Shown: positions 7,542 through 16,869, counted from the first letter of the stretch. The stretch: DNA of 64,000 nucleotides from Bacteroidota bacterium (GCA_023458415.1 JAEWZO010000044.1:1-64000); one strand, 5' to 3'. Numbers and translations are program-made. Notes: generated by a model from the letters alone, not told the origin.

Positions 7542-8803
7542 TGGGTTTTTAGCAGCTGAAAGCCAACAGTGCAATTTAAGCATTTTTTTTCGCTGCAAAA
7601 ATTTTTGAACTGATAGAGCAAACTCTGACTTTCCAGTGCGTTGGATGCTTTTAAACCTAACCTCTTCCAGCGGTCTGTCACAGTATTTTTCTCAGCAGCG
7701 ATCGTTTGATAAAATGAAGTGATTTTGTCTGCGATATTTTCATCCAGATTTTTGTGGTAGAAATATTTTAGCGGTAGAATAGCATTAATCAAAATGAGAT
7801 CAACGAAATCTTTAGTTAAAGTATTTTCGTGCTCAGATTTTGAAGTTTTACCAAATACAAAGTGGTTGTTCCAATAGTTGCTGGCTTTCACGGAAGCGAA
7901 AATATCATAAATATCATCGGCGTTTTCTGCAGTAATGATTTTTGAAAAAAGATTTTGGTTCTGATGATAAAGAGAAGCCAACTGCGAAAGTCTGAGCGTA
8001 GGAAAGTTTGGCGGACGCAACTTTGAAAATTTTGGTTGAACCCGTAAGTCTGTCAATTGATATTTCGTGCACAGAAAATCAAATTCGCGTTGCAGGATTT
8101 TCATATAGTCGTCTTCCGAATGATCCAGCCAGCCGCACATTCCGAAAAAGAGTGCTTCGGTTTGCAGTAGGTTTTGTCTGATTTTATTCAGAACAGTGAA
8201 ATCTATATTTTCTGCCATCAGCCGAAAGATTTCAGCATTAACTTTTAGTCCAAAAGCATAGGCAAGATTTTGAAATAAAATAGCTTCATAATTGTTAAGA
8301 TTTTTCTTTAAGCTCTGTGCTATCTCTTTTGATTTTTCATCCAGCTTTTTCAGGATATTTTCTTCGTGAAAACCGAAAGGAATTTTATTCGCGTCAAAAA
8401 TATTTTCACAAGGAATAAAATCATTATTAGTATCAATTTTTTGATATTTTTGAATGATTTCTTGATCGATGAAATTTCTCAATTCCAGCGTGGGAATATT
8501 TCTCATTTCAAGTTCTTCAATCTTGGCATCATCATGAAACACCGCGTGAAGAATAAGATTTTTGAATTCGACGTTTCCGGTGTGATTATGGAAAATCCAG
8601 TCCGATGTGCGAACGTGCAACTCTATGTTTCCTACGAGAATAATCCCGTTGATTTTTATTTTTCCTTCCATAAAATCCGGTCCGGAGTTCAGATTCCATT
8701 TTCCAAAATCCAGGATTTCAATATTGTTTCCTAACGTATCAACAAAATCAAAATTCCGGAACAGTTTATAATTCCATATATACTGAAGAAGGTTTTCTTT
8801 CAT
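7538..8803 (-). CDS. DUF2851 family protein
   Basis: A 421-residue cytosolic protein matching DUF2851, a family common in Bacteroidota with no established function. Typical features are the N-terminal block (MKENLLQYIWNYKLF..., WNLNSGPDFMEGKIKI..GNIELHVRTSDW) with the NxGPDF and GxIExH motifs, which recall nuclease-like folds, and a Cys cluster at the C-terminus (CSEKKCLNCTVG) that may bind a metal. It is the first gene of a two-gene operon with the PspC protein. Acidic and His residues in the N-terminal block hint at a metal-dependent enzyme, but that is inference. Confidence 0.85.
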   Translation of the reverse strand: MKENLLQYIWNYKLFRNFDFVDTLGNNIEILDFGKWNLNSGPDFMEGKIKINGIILVGNIELHVRTSDWIFHNHTGNVEFKNLILHAVFHDDAKIEELEMRNIPTLELRNFIDQEIIQKYQKIDTNNDFIPCENIFDANKIPFGFHEENILKKLDEKSKEIAQSLKKNLNNYEAILFQNLAYAFGLKVNAEIFRLMAENIDFTVLNKIRQNLLQTEALFFGMCGWLDHSEDDYMKILQREFDFLCTKYQLTDLRVQPKFSKLRPPNFPTLRLSQLASLYHQNQNLFSKIITAENADDIYDIFASVKASNYWNNHFVFGKTSKSEHENTLTKDFVDLILINAILPLKYFYHKNLDENIADKITSFYQTIAAEKNTVTDRWKRLGLKASNALESQSLLYQFKNFCSEKKCLNCTVGFQLLKTQ

Positions 8804-8819
8804 GGCATGTAGTTTTCAA

Positions 8820-8847
8820 TAAAGTTAGGTTTTTTCTGAAATCACAA
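8820..8847 (-). promoter_or_regulatory. Promoter for the DUF2851-PspC pair
   Basis: Minus strand: TTG (at 8847-8845), a 17-base spacer, then TAACTTTA (8827-8820), one base off TAnnTTTG, 16 bases before the ATG. Confidence 0.5.
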
Positions 8848-8894
8848 CATAATGAAAACTCAGAATCTTGTAATAAAAGCCAACATCAACTGCC

Positions 8895-8902
8895 TACTTT
8901 TG
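8895..8902 (+). promoter_or_regulatory. Bacteroidota -7 element for the alpha-amylase gene
   Basis: TACTTTTG, a perfect TAnnTTTG, 23 bases before the ATG. A TTG at 8868-8870 is a possible -33 element, with a slightly long spacer of 24 bases. Confidence 0.6.
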
Positions 8903-8925
8903 CACTGATTAAAACCAAATTTTAA

Positions 8926-10401
8926 ATGAACGGAACAATTTTACAGGGTTTTCACTGGTATTCGGAGGGTAATGGTGTTTTGTATAATCAGATGAAAGAT
9001 GCAACGCCTTGGCTGCAGGATTTGGGCATTACAGCAGTTTGGTTTCCGCCGGCTTATAAAGCTGCAGGAGGTGGTTATTCCGTAGGTTACGATCCTTATG
9101 ACCTGTACGATTTGGGCGAGTTTGATCAGAAGGGAACGATCCCTACAAAATACGGAACAAAAGAGGAATATATTGCTGTCTGCAAAACTTTGCAGAAGCA
9201 TAAGATTTCGGTGATCGCAGACATTGTCATCAATCATAAAGCAGGTGGTGATGAAAAGGAAGAATTTCACGTTGTGAAAGTGGATTCGGAAAACCGCCAG
9301 AAAAATATTTCGGAAGCATTTACGATACAGAGTTTTACGAAATTCACATTTCCGGGAAGAGGTAAGAAATATTCTGATTTTGTATGGAATTTCAACTGTT
9401 TTTCGGGCGTTGATTTTGCTGAAGGACATGACGATGGTATCTTCCAGATTATTCACGATCACGGCGACGGTTGGGAAGAGGTAATCGGCTATGAAAAAGG
9501 AAACTATGATTATTTGATGTACAACGACATTGAGCACCGCAATCCGTTCGTTCGTGAAGAACTGAACCATTGGGGAAAATGGTATCATGATCAGATTTTT
9601 TTTGATGGAGTTCGTTTGGATGCGGTAAAACATCAGTCACCGCAGTTTTACAAGGAGTGGCTTAATAATCTTCGATCTAATACAGGAAAAAATATTTTTG
9701 CAGTTGGCGAATATTGGGCACCCGGACTTTTACCACTGATGCTGGATTACATTGAAGCAACCGACGGTTGCATGAGTCTGTTTGATGCTTCGCTTCACCA
9801 TAATTTTCATATAGCTTCCAAAGAAGGTGGCAATTATGATTTAAGAAAAATTTTCGATGAAACCTTGGTTTCTGCACGTCCTAATTTAGCGGTTACTGTG
9901 GTTGCCAATCACGATACACAACCTATGCAGCAATTGGAAGCGCCTGTTGAACCTTGGTTCAAACCATTGGCTTACGCATTGATTTTGCTTCGCGAAAGCG
10001 GTTATCCATGTGTGTTTTATCCGGATCTTTTTGGAGCAAGTTATTGGGATAAAGGAAACGACGGCAACGATTATGAAGTTTTCATGAATAAAGTTGACGG
10101 TATTGAAGAACTCATTAAAGCCAGAAAAGAAAACGCCTATGGAATGCAGCGCGATTATTTTGAAGATGCACACTGCGTTGGTTGGACCCGTGAAGGAGAC
10201 GGATTCCACCAAGGTTGCGCTGTGGTGATGAGCAATAAAGATCAGTATGAAAAACCAATGGAAATGGGCGCAGCTTATGCCGGTCAACAGTTCAAAGATG
10301 CGCTCGGAAGGTTTAAACACACCGTTCAGATTGACGATAACGGTTGGGGAAATTTTACCTGTCCAGCCGGAAATGTTTCAGTTTGGGTTCCTGCAGAATA
10401 G
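8926..10401 (+). CDS. Cytoplasmic alpha-amylase (GH13, liquefying type)
   Basis: A 491-residue enzyme without a signal peptide, so it acts in the cytosol on alpha-1,4-glucans such as glycogen or imported maltodextrin. All GH13 motifs are present: DIVINH (residues 99-104), GVRLDAVKH with nucleophile Asp232, VGEYW with acid/base Glu262, and ANHDTQP with Asp330. These positions almost coincide with those of Bacillus licheniformis amylase, placing it in the GH13_5-like group. A C-terminal beta domain ends at residue 491. No glycogen or maltose genes flank it. It is convergent with pyrC, with only 3 bases between the stop codons. Confidence 0.93.
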   Translation: MNGTILQGFHWYSEGNGVLYNQMKDATPWLQDLGITAVWFPPAYKAAGGGYSVGYDPYDLYDLGEFDQKGTIPTKYGTKEEYIAVCKTLQKHKISVIADIVINHKAGGDEKEEFHVVKVDSENRQKNISEAFTIQSFTKFTFPGRGKKYSDFVWNFNCFSGVDFAEGHDDGIFQIIHDHGDGWEEVIGYEKGNYDYLMYNDIEHRNPFVREELNHWGKWYHDQIFFDGVRLDAVKHQSPQFYKEWLNNLRSNTGKNIFAVGEYWAPGLLPLMLDYIEATDGCMSLFDASLHHNFHIASKEGGNYDLRKIFDETLVSARPNLAVTVVANHDTQPMQQLEAPVEPWFKPLAYALILLRESGYPCVFYPDLFGASYWDKGNDGNDYEVFMNKVDGIEELIKARKENAYGMQRDYFEDAHCVGWTREGDGFHQGCAVVMSNKDQYEKPMEMGAAYAGQQFKDALGRFKHTVQIDDNGWGNFTCPAGNVSVWVPAE

Positions 10402-10404
10402 CGT

Positions 10405-11742
10405 TTACTCTCTTGAATAAAGCATCCGTTCTGCATTTTTTGTTTCAGAAAATTTTCCTTCGTTAAATGTAAGGTGTCCATTCACGAAAGTGTGGGTAAC
10501 TTTCGAATGAAAGTTTTGACCTTCAAGCGGACTCCAACCGCATTGATATAGAATATTCTCTTTCGAAACGGTCCAATTAGAATTAAGATCGACCAAGACT
10601 AAATCGGCTTTGTAACCTTCCCGAATGAAACCGCGCTTTTCAATTTGAAACAGAATAGCCGGATTATGACACATTTTTTCCACAATTTTTTCCAGCGAAA
10701 TTTTTCCGTTTTTGAAATATTCGAGCATGGTTACAAGTGAATGTTGTACCAAAGGCGCTCCGGAAGGACATTTCGTATACACATTATCTTTTTCTTCCAA
10801 AGTGTGCGGTGCGTGATCGGTTGCAATAATATCAATTCTGTCGTCCAGTAATGCTTCCCAAAGTCCCGTTTGGTCTTTATCAGTTTTTACTGCCGGATTC
10901 CACTTGATTAACGCACCTTTTGTTTCGTAATCGTTGTTTGTGAAATGCAAATGATGAACGCAAACTTCAGCGGTGATTTTTTTGTACTTCAGCGGAATGT
11001 CATTCCGGAATAAATCGGTTTCTTTCGCTGTGGAAAGGTGATAAATATGCAGTCTCGCTCCGGTTTTTTTTGCGAGTTTCACCGCTTTTGATGACGAAAG
11101 ATAGCATGCTTCTTCACTTCTGATCAGATGATGGAATTTCACAGGAATATCATCACCATATTCTGCTTTGTATTTTTCTGTATTGTTCCGAATCGTGGTT
11201 TCGTCTTCGCAGTGAACGCAAATAGGCATTTTTACTTTGGAGAAAATATTTTCCAGAATTTCAGGATTATCAACCAGCATATTTCCGGTAGATGATCCCA
11301 AAAATAATTTAATTGCAGGAACATTTTTTGGATTGGTTTTAAGAACCTCTTCCAAATTATCGTTGGTTCCACCCATGGAAAATCCGTAGTTCGCGAAAGA
11401 TTTTTCGGCAGCAATTTGATATTTTTCTTCCAAAAGTTCCTGTGTAACAGCGTTCGGAACTGTGTTGGGTTGTTCAATATAACTTGTAACTCCACCGGCA
11501 ACTGCCGCTTTAGATTCACTTTCGATATTTCCTTTATGAGTTAGACCGGGTTCGCGGAAATGTACCTGGTCATCAATAACTCCGGGTATGAGAATCTTTC
11601 CGGTCGCATCAATCACATGATCGCTTTCGTCTTCAGAAATATTTTTATCAATTCGTGCAATCAGATCATTTTCAATCAAAACATCACTTTCGAAGATTTC
11701 ATTTTCGTTGACAATTCTTGCATTTTTGATAAGGATTTTCAT
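10405..11742 (-). CDS. pyrC: Dihydroorotase
   Basis: A 445-residue amidohydrolase that cyclises N-carbamoyl-aspartate to dihydroorotate in pyrimidine synthesis. It begins with the small beta-sandwich domain, then the TIM barrel: metal-site strand IDDQVHFREPG near residue 58, GGVTSYIEQPNT, the HxYHLST segment, and TDHAPHT near residue 307 with the catalytic Asp. The family's usual DxHxH metal motif here reads D-x-Q-V-H, so the first His is Gln; I recall the same form in other Bacteroidota dihydroorotases. Metal ligands at mid-barrel His residues remain. No other pyr genes are adjacent. Confidence 0.92.
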   Translation of the reverse strand: MKILIKNARIVNENEIFESDVLIENDLIARIDKNISEDESDHVIDATGKILIPGVIDDQVHFREPGLTHKGNIESESKAAVAGGVTSYIEQPNTVPNAVTQELLEEKYQIAAEKSFANYGFSMGGTNDNLEEVLKTNPKNVPAIKLFLGSSTGNMLVDNPEILENIFSKVKMPICVHCEDETTIRNNTEKYKAEYGDDIPVKFHHLIRSEEACYLSSSKAVKLAKKTGARLHIYHLSTAKETDLFRNDIPLKYKKITAEVCVHHLHFTNNDYETKGALIKWNPAVKTDKDQTGLWEALLDDRIDIIATDHAPHTLEEKDNVYTKCPSGAPLVQHSLVTMLEYFKNGKISLEKIVEKMCHNPAILFQIEKRGFIREGYKADLVLVDLNSNWTVSKENILYQCGWSPLEGQNFHSKVTHTFVNGHLTFNEGKFSETKNAERMLYSRE

Positions 11743-11781
11743 TGCGCTAAAATTTACTGATGTAGGAATTCGGAATTTCTA

Positions 11782-11789
11782 CAAATTTA
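11782..11789 (-). promoter_or_regulatory. Bacteroidota -7 element for pyrC
   Basis: Minus strand TAAATTTG, perfect TAnnTTTG, about 39 bases before the ATG, inside the divergent region shared with the flippase gene. Confidence 0.55.
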
Positions 11790-11850
11790 CTTCTTAAAAA
11801 ACTCGTACGAAAATCTCACGGCTCAAAATCTCCATCTCAAATGTAAATTT

Positions 11851-11858
11851 TACCTTTG
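11851..11858 (+). promoter_or_regulatory. Bacteroidota -7 element for the flippase gene
   Basis: TACCTTTG, perfect TAnnTTTG, 15 bases before the TTG start codon. No obvious -33 TTG at the proper distance. Confidence 0.6.
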
Positions 11859-11873
11859 TGAAAATTTTCTGAA

Positions 11874-13295
11874 TTGAAAAAACTGCTCGGCGAAACTATC
11901 ATCTACGGAATTGGCGCAATTTTACCAAGGGTTATCACCTTCGCACTTACGCCGTTTTATATTTATTTTATTGATAAAGAGCAGTTTGCGCAGTTTACGA
12001 ATCTCTATGCGTGGATTGCATTTGTCAACATTCTGCTTACGTTTGGCTTCGAAACTTCGTTCTTTCGCTTTTCATCAGAAAAAGAGAATGAGAAAAAGGT
12101 CTTCAATACTTCCTTTTGGTTTCTTTTCGCACTGGCCACGACTTTTCTTGTCTCAGTTTTGTTGTTTAATGAATCAATTGCAAATGCGATGGGCTATCCC
12201 GAAAATCCGGAGTATATCCGATGGTTTGCTATGATGGCTTTTTTCGATACGCTTTGTGTTATCCCGTTTGCATGGCTGCGATTTAATGGAAAACCTGTGA
12301 AATATTCAGCAGTTAGAGTAACGCAGATTTTAGTACAGACTGTTTTTGTTTTAGCCCTTTTTCTTTACATTCCTAAACCGTTTTCTTCAGGTCTTGGTTT
12401 AAATGACCAGGTAGCGTATCCGTTTTTCAGTAATGTTATCGGGAGTTTAACCGGTGTTTTGTTGCTGCTGCCGATTATGCTGAAAGTGAGATTGCAGTTT
12501 GTTACTCCGCTTTTCAGAAGAATGTTCGCCTATTCTTATCCGGTAATGTTTGCAGGTTTTGCATTTATGGTGAATGAAAATTTCGACAAACTCATTCAGT
12601 ATTATAAAATTCCGGTTGGCGATGCAGGTGCGTATGGTGGATGTTATAAGCTTGCCGTTCTGATGACGCTCTTCGTAACAGCGTATCGAATGGGAGTTGA
12701 GCCGTTCTTCTTCAAACAGATGCGTAAGGCAGACGCGAAGAAAACGTACGCAAAAGTCACGGAATATTTTACGCTTTTTGCTTCCGCTGCAGCGATGGGA
12801 ATTATTGCCAACATTAGCTGGCTGAAAACGATATTTATTACTGACAGAGAGTATTGGACAGCCATCGATATTGTTCCAGTGGTTATCATCGCCAATTTAT
12901 GTTTTGGGATTTATTACAATCTTTCCACTTGGTATAAAGTAACTGACCGTACATCAGTAGGGACTTTTATCTCTTGGTTTGGCGCGCTGATTACGATTGC
13001 GCTTAACTGGTTTCTTCTTGAAAAATATGGTTTTATGGTTTCGGCGTGGGCAACTTTAGCGGCCTATTTCGGGATGATGATATTGTCGTATTTCCTAGGT
13101 CAAAAATACTATCCGATTCCGTACAATACTGGAAAGCTCGTTTTCGTTTTGGTTCTGCTATCGGTTTTCACAGTAATTTCTTATCAATTATTTAATGCGA
13201 ATGTGTGGATTGGTAACGCGTTATTTTTAATCTTTGCGGGCATTATACTTTACGGAGAGAAAGATTTTGTGCTGAGCAAAATCCGAAACCGATAG
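11874..13295 (+). CDS. Lipopolysaccharide/polysaccharide flippase (Wzx/MATE-like, MOP superfamily)
   Basis: A 473-residue integral membrane protein with about 12-14 predicted hydrophobic segments, starting with the typical ETIIYGIGAILPRVITFALTPFYIY of Wzx-type polysaccharide exporters. It would flip a lipid-linked sugar across the inner membrane. It is the first of a run of envelope genes (sugar nucleotidyltransferase, DUF4292, EnvC-like). The start is TTG: it directly follows the promoter by 15 bases and begins the first helix. The substrate cannot be deduced. Confidence 0.88.
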   Translation: MKKLLGETIIYGIGAILPRVITFALTPFYIYFIDKEQFAQFTNLYAWIAFVNILLTFGFETSFFRFSSEKENEKKVFNTSFWFLFALATTFLVSVLLFNESIANAMGYPENPEYIRWFAMMAFFDTLCVIPFAWLRFNGKPVKYSAVRVTQILVQTVFVLALFLYIPKPFSSGLGLNDQVAYPFFSNVIGSLTGVLLLLPIMLKVRLQFVTPLFRRMFAYSYPVMFAGFAFMVNENFDKLIQYYKIPVGDAGAYGGCYKLAVLMTLFVTAYRMGVEPFFFKQMRKADAKKTYAKVTEYFTLFASAAAMGIIANISWLKTIFITDREYWTAIDIVPVVIIANLCFGIYYNLSTWYKVTDRTSVGTFISWFGALITIALNWFLLEKYGFMVSAWATLAAYFGMMILSYFLGQKYYPIPYNTGKLVFVLVLLSVFTVISYQLFNANVWIGNALFLIFAGIILYGEKDFVLSKIRNR

Positions 13296-13341
13296 TTCTA
13301 TTTTTAGTATTATTGCAAAAATTCTTTAAAATCATTTTGAA

Positions 13342-14361
13342 ATGAAAATTATCGTTCCAATGGCAGGAAGAGGTTCAAGACTTAGACCTCATACGTTAAC
13401 TGTTCCAAAGCCGTTGATTCCGATTGCCGGAAAACCTATCGTGCAGCGTCTTGTTGAAGATATTGCAAAAGTTGCCGACGAAAAAATTGACGAAATTGCT
13501 TTTATCATTGGAGATTTTGGTGCCGAAGTAGAAGAGTCGTTGAAAGGAATCGCCGAAAAATTAGGAGCTAAAGGGACAATCTATACCCAGGACGAGCCGT
13601 TGGGAACAGCTCACGCAATAAAATGTGCTGAAAACTCTATGCAGGGAGATGTTGTTGTAGCCTTTGCAGACACGCTTTTCCGTGCAGATTTTCATCTTGA
13701 CAAAAATTCCGACGGAGTTATTTGGGTTAAGAAAGTTGAAGATCCTTCCGCATTTGGTGTCGTGAAGCTGGACGATTATGGTTTTATTACTGACTTTGTA
13801 GAAAAACCAAAAGAATTTGTTTCAGACCTTGCAATTATCGGGATTTACTACTTTAAATCCGCAGAAAAACTGATGGACGAAATTAATTATATCATGAACA
13901 ATGATATTAAGCAAGGTGGTGAATATCAGTTGACTACAGCTTTGGAAAACCTTCGTTCGAAAGGGGCGAAATTCTCCCTTGGGAAAGTTGATGACTGGAT
14001 GGACTGTGGAAATAAAAACGCAACTGTTGAAACCAACGGTAAAATTCTTAATTACGAAAAACAGGAATTCAAGGAGTTTCCTTCTTCAGCAGTTGTAGAA
14101 AATTCGTTGGTAATTCAGCCTTGTTTTATTGGTGAAAATGTGCAAATTATCAATTCTAAAATTGGTCCGAATGTGTCGCTTGGAAATGGTACCTGCGTAG
14201 TGAATTCTAACATTGATAACTCATTAATTCAGGAAAAAACGGTGATTAACCACGGAAACTTAAGCAATTCGATGATCGGAAACAATGCTGAATATTACGG
14301 AGTTTCCCGCGAAATATCTTTGGGCGATTATTCTGTTCTGGATTTTCTGTCAAAAGACTGA
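13342..14361 (+). CDS. Sugar-phosphate nucleotidyltransferase (glucose-1-phosphate thymidylyltransferase-like)
   Basis: A 339-residue enzyme with an N-terminal nucleotidyltransferase domain: GRGSRLRPHT loop at residues 8-18, KPLIPIAGKPI, and later DTLF and EKPKEF. The C-terminal ~85 residues carry hexapeptide repeats of a left-handed beta helix (IGENVQIINSKIGPNVSLGNG). It should couple an NTP with a sugar-1-phosphate to give an NDP-sugar; dTTP or UTP with glucose-1-phosphate is most likely. It lies 46 bases after the flippase, which fits surface-polysaccharide precursor supply. Confidence 0.88.
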   Translation: MKIIVPMAGRGSRLRPHTLTVPKPLIPIAGKPIVQRLVEDIAKVADEKIDEIAFIIGDFGAEVEESLKGIAEKLGAKGTIYTQDEPLGTAHAIKCAENSMQGDVVVAFADTLFRADFHLDKNSDGVIWVKKVEDPSAFGVVKLDDYGFITDFVEKPKEFVSDLAIIGIYYFKSAEKLMDEINYIMNNDIKQGGEYQLTTALENLRSKGAKFSLGKVDDWMDCGNKNATVETNGKILNYEKQEFKEFPSSAVVENSLVIQPCFIGENVQIINSKIGPNVSLGNGTCVVNSNIDNSLIQEKTVINHGNLSNSMIGNNAEYYGVSREISLGDYSVLDFLSKD

Positions 14362-14376
14362 TTTTAATTAGACATA

Positions 14377-14412
14377 CCAAACCGGCCACACAAAACATTT
14401 TGTGTGGTTTGG
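14377..14412 (+). terminator. Hairpin after the nucleotidyltransferase gene (weak terminator)
   Basis: Stem CCACACAAAA (14386-14395) and TTTTGTGTGG (14398-14407), extended by CCAAA/TTTGG with a CCGG bulge. There is no strong T-run right after it, so it may only attenuate or stabilise RNA. Confidence 0.5.
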
Positions 14413-14458
14413 CGTTAATATTGTAAACTTTTTTACTGAATTTTTAAGTAAAAAAATT

Positions 14459-15250
14459 ATGAAAAGTTATTTATCAATCCTGCTTTTGAGTTTCGTTATG
14501 TTGTCTTGTAAAACTGCAACTTCAGCCAATCCGGTTGATGCGAATGTGCCAATTATAAGCAACGAAGTCTTTTTCAACAGAATTAATGCGAATCTGGATT
14601 TCGAACAAATTAAGATCAATTCGAAAGTAAATGTTGAAACAGGAAATTTCGTACCTACGCTGGATGCTACCATCTACCTTGAAAACAACGAAAAGGTGTG
14701 GATGAATATGAATGCATTTTTTCTTAATGTAGGACGCGGACTTGCAACTTCAGAGGGCGTAAAAGGTTATGAGAAATGGAATAAAACTTATATTGATTCT
14801 GACTTTTCGTACCTCAATTCATTGTTGAATGTCAATTTCATTGATTTAAATAATTTTCAGCGTTTATTGTTAGGAAGAACTTTTATTCCGGTAAACAGTA
14901 ACAGTTTTGTATTAACCAAAAACGCACAGGGATTCTTGTTGAGTTCAAAGGAAAATCAAAGGATTGAAAGCAACGGTAAAACCTATCTTTACAGCATTGC
15001 TCTAAGATATTCAGAAGAAGGTGATTTAAACCAGGCAACGATTACTAATGTAACTTCGAACGAAAATCTCGAAGTGAATTATTCCAACTGGTTAACTGAA
15101 GGTGGGATGCGTCTTCCGAAAAATGTTAAAATAAATATAAAAGGTGCGAAAAACAGCCAAATTCTATTGGAAAATACGACATTTGACTTCGATAAAATGA
15201 ATACTCCGTATTCCGTGCCGGCAAATTATACGAAAACAGAGATTAAATGA
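14459..15250 (+). CDS. DUF4292 domain lipoprotein
   Basis: A 263-residue lipoprotein: signal LSILLLSFVMLSC with the lipobox Cys at about residue 17, then a DUF4292 domain with alternating beta strands (NRINANLDFEQIKINSKVNVE..., ATIYLENNEKVWMNMNAFFLNVGRGLATSEGV). The fold resembles LolA/LolB-type lipid-binding proteins, which would fit a role in outer-membrane lipoprotein handling; this is inference. I use the ATG at 14459 because it starts the lipoprotein signal; the longer reading frame from a GTG at 14402 lies in the upstream hairpin. Its TGA overlaps the ATG of the EnvC-like gene. Confidence 0.85.
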   Translation: MKSYLSILLLSFVMLSCKTATSANPVDANVPIISNEVFFNRINANLDFEQIKINSKVNVETGNFVPTLDATIYLENNEKVWMNMNAFFLNVGRGLATSEGVKGYEKWNKTYIDSDFSYLNSLLNVNFIDLNNFQRLLLGRTFIPVNSNSFVLTKNAQGFLLSSKENQRIESNGKTYLYSIALRYSEEGDLNQATITNVTSNENLEVNYSNWLTEGGMRLPKNVKINIKGAKNSQILLENTTFDFDKMNTPYSVPANYTKTEIK

Positions 15251-16830
15251 TTGTAAGAGTAAGTTTTATTTTCTGCATATTCATGTTTGGGCTTGTCTTC
15301 GGACAAAGTAAAGAACAGCTTCAGAAACAGAATGCAGCCCTTAAAAAACAGATTGCAACTATCAATGCAAATCTTGCAAAAACACAAAAGGAATCCAAAC
15401 TTTCCGTAGCATATCTTAATGATGTTAATAAGAAAATTCAGCTTCGGGAAAAAGTGTACAACAATACCCAGAAAGAAAAAAGACTGATTGAAGATGATAT
15501 TTATCTTCGCCAGTTAGAAATCAACAGACAGAACCGCGAACTCGCAGTACTGCGCAAAAACTATGCTGAGGTTTTAGTAAAAGCCTACAAAAATAAAGGA
15601 GTTCAAAATAAAGTAACTTTTATTCTTTCATCCAAAAATCTTGGTGAAGCGCTTCGCCGTGTACAGTATTTAAAAGATTATTCCGATTACCAGGATAAAA
15701 AAGCTGCAGAAATCACTAACGCAGCAGAAAAGATAAAACTTGCGATTAGTCAGCGTCAGAAATCTGTGAAGGATAAAGAAGTGCTGTTAACGAACCAGCA
15801 AAAAGATTTGAAAACGATTGAAGCAGAAAAACTGCAGAAAGAAAGGCTTTTGGCTGATTTCAAAAAGAATGAAGCACAGCTAACTCAGGAACTAAAACAA
15901 AAGCAGGTTGAATCTAAGAAACTTGAGGGTCAGATTCGCGCCATCATTGCAGAAGAAATCAGGATTGCAAAAGCCAAAGAAGAAGAAAACAGAAGAATTG
16001 AGGCAGAAAAAATCCGTCAGGCAAAATTAGCTGCAGAAAGGGAAAAAGCAAGAATTGAAGCGGAGAATAAAGCCCGTCTTGAAGCTTTAGCCGAAGCAAA
16101 AAGAAAAGCAGACCTAGAAGCGAAGCGACTACAGGATATAGCAAATAAAAAAGCAGCTGAAGAAGAAGAAAGAGCCAGAATAGCGGCCGCAGCAGATGCG
16201 AAAAAATTGGAGGACGCCCGTAAAGCCGAAGATGCAGCAAAAGCTGAAGCAAGAAGAGTAGCCGCGGCAAAAGACGCTGCAGAAGCGGCCGCCAAGGCGA
16301 AAGCTGCTGCAGATAAAGCTGCAGAAGCCAGAGTTGCACAAGCGGAATTGGAAAAAAAGAATGAGGCCGAGAAAAAAGCTGCGGAGCAAAAAGCCATGAC
16401 GAATTACGGAGTAACTGCAGCAGTGGGTAATAATTTTGCAGCGAACCGCGGCAGAATGGGAATGCCTGCTTATGGAACCATTACGCACCGGTTTGGTCGT
16501 CAACCACATCCGGTTTTTAAGAATATTGTCGAGGAAAACAACGGAATCAAGATCGCAGTAAGCAAAGGAACAGTGGCCAAGTGTGTGGCGCCGGGAGTTG
16601 TATCACGTGTTGTAGCAGCAAGTGACGGATCTAAAATGGTTTTCGTAAAACACGGCGATTATTTCACCATCTACGCAAACCTTGCCAATACAATGGTTTC
16701 GCAGGGCGACAAAGTAGCAGCCGGAACTTCTGTGGGAACTGTTGGTGAAGATTTCGACGGATCGTATACGCTTGATTTTCAGATATGGAACGGCAGTACG
16801 CCGGTTGATCCGCTGGGTTGGGTGAAATAA
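15247..16830 (+). CDS. envC: EnvC-like murein hydrolase activator (coiled coil plus degenerate LytM domain)
   Basis: A 527-residue exported protein: signal peptide to about residue 18 (FGQS), long coiled coils (20-260), an Ala/Lys/Glu-rich segment (about 250-385) and a C-terminal LytM/M23-like domain (395-527). The zinc ligands of active M23 enzymes look replaced: the expected GxDI reads GIKI and the HxH pair reads TLDF. That is how EnvC acts: as an activator of periplasmic amidases in cell separation, not as a peptidase. Its ATG overlaps the DUF4292 stop (ATGA). It is followed by tatA after 39 bases. Confidence 0.87.
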   Translation: MIVRVSFIFCIFMFGLVFGQSKEQLQKQNAALKKQIATINANLAKTQKESKLSVAYLNDVNKKIQLREKVYNNTQKEKRLIEDDIYLRQLEINRQNRELAVLRKNYAEVLVKAYKNKGVQNKVTFILSSKNLGEALRRVQYLKDYSDYQDKKAAEITNAAEKIKLAISQRQKSVKDKEVLLTNQQKDLKTIEAEKLQKERLLADFKKNEAQLTQELKQKQVESKKLEGQIRAIIAEEIRIAKAKEEENRRIEAEKIRQAKLAAEREKARIEAENKARLEALAEAKRKADLEAKRLQDIANKKAAEEEERARIAAAADAKKLEDARKAEDAAKAEARRVAAAKDAAEAAAKAKAAADKAAEARVAQAELEKKNEAEKKAAEQKAMTNYGVTAAVGNNFAANRGRMGMPAYGTITHRFGRQPHPVFKNIVEENNGIKIAVSKGTVAKCVAPGVVSRVVAASDGSKMVFVKHGDYFTIYANLANTMVSQGDKVAAGTSVGTVGEDFDGSYTLDFQIWNGSTPVDPLGWVK

Positions 16831-16841
16831 AAATAATACTT

Positions 16842-16849
16842 TACCTTTG
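16842..16849 (+). promoter_or_regulatory. Bacteroidota -7 element for tatA
   Basis: TACCTTTG, perfect TAnnTTTG, with TTG at 16818-16820 (spacer 21). The ATG follows 20 bases after it. This lets the tatA-DUF4254-lipoprotein-ribA run be transcribed apart from envC. Confidence 0.65.
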
Positions 16850-16869
16850 TATTTAATTTTAAGTAAACA

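Noticed and set aside
15959..16509. Several long minus-strand frames in the EnvC-like gene
   Set aside because: They come from the A/K/E-rich repeat of the sense frame; the translated sequences are low complexity (A/S- or L-rich) with no domain.
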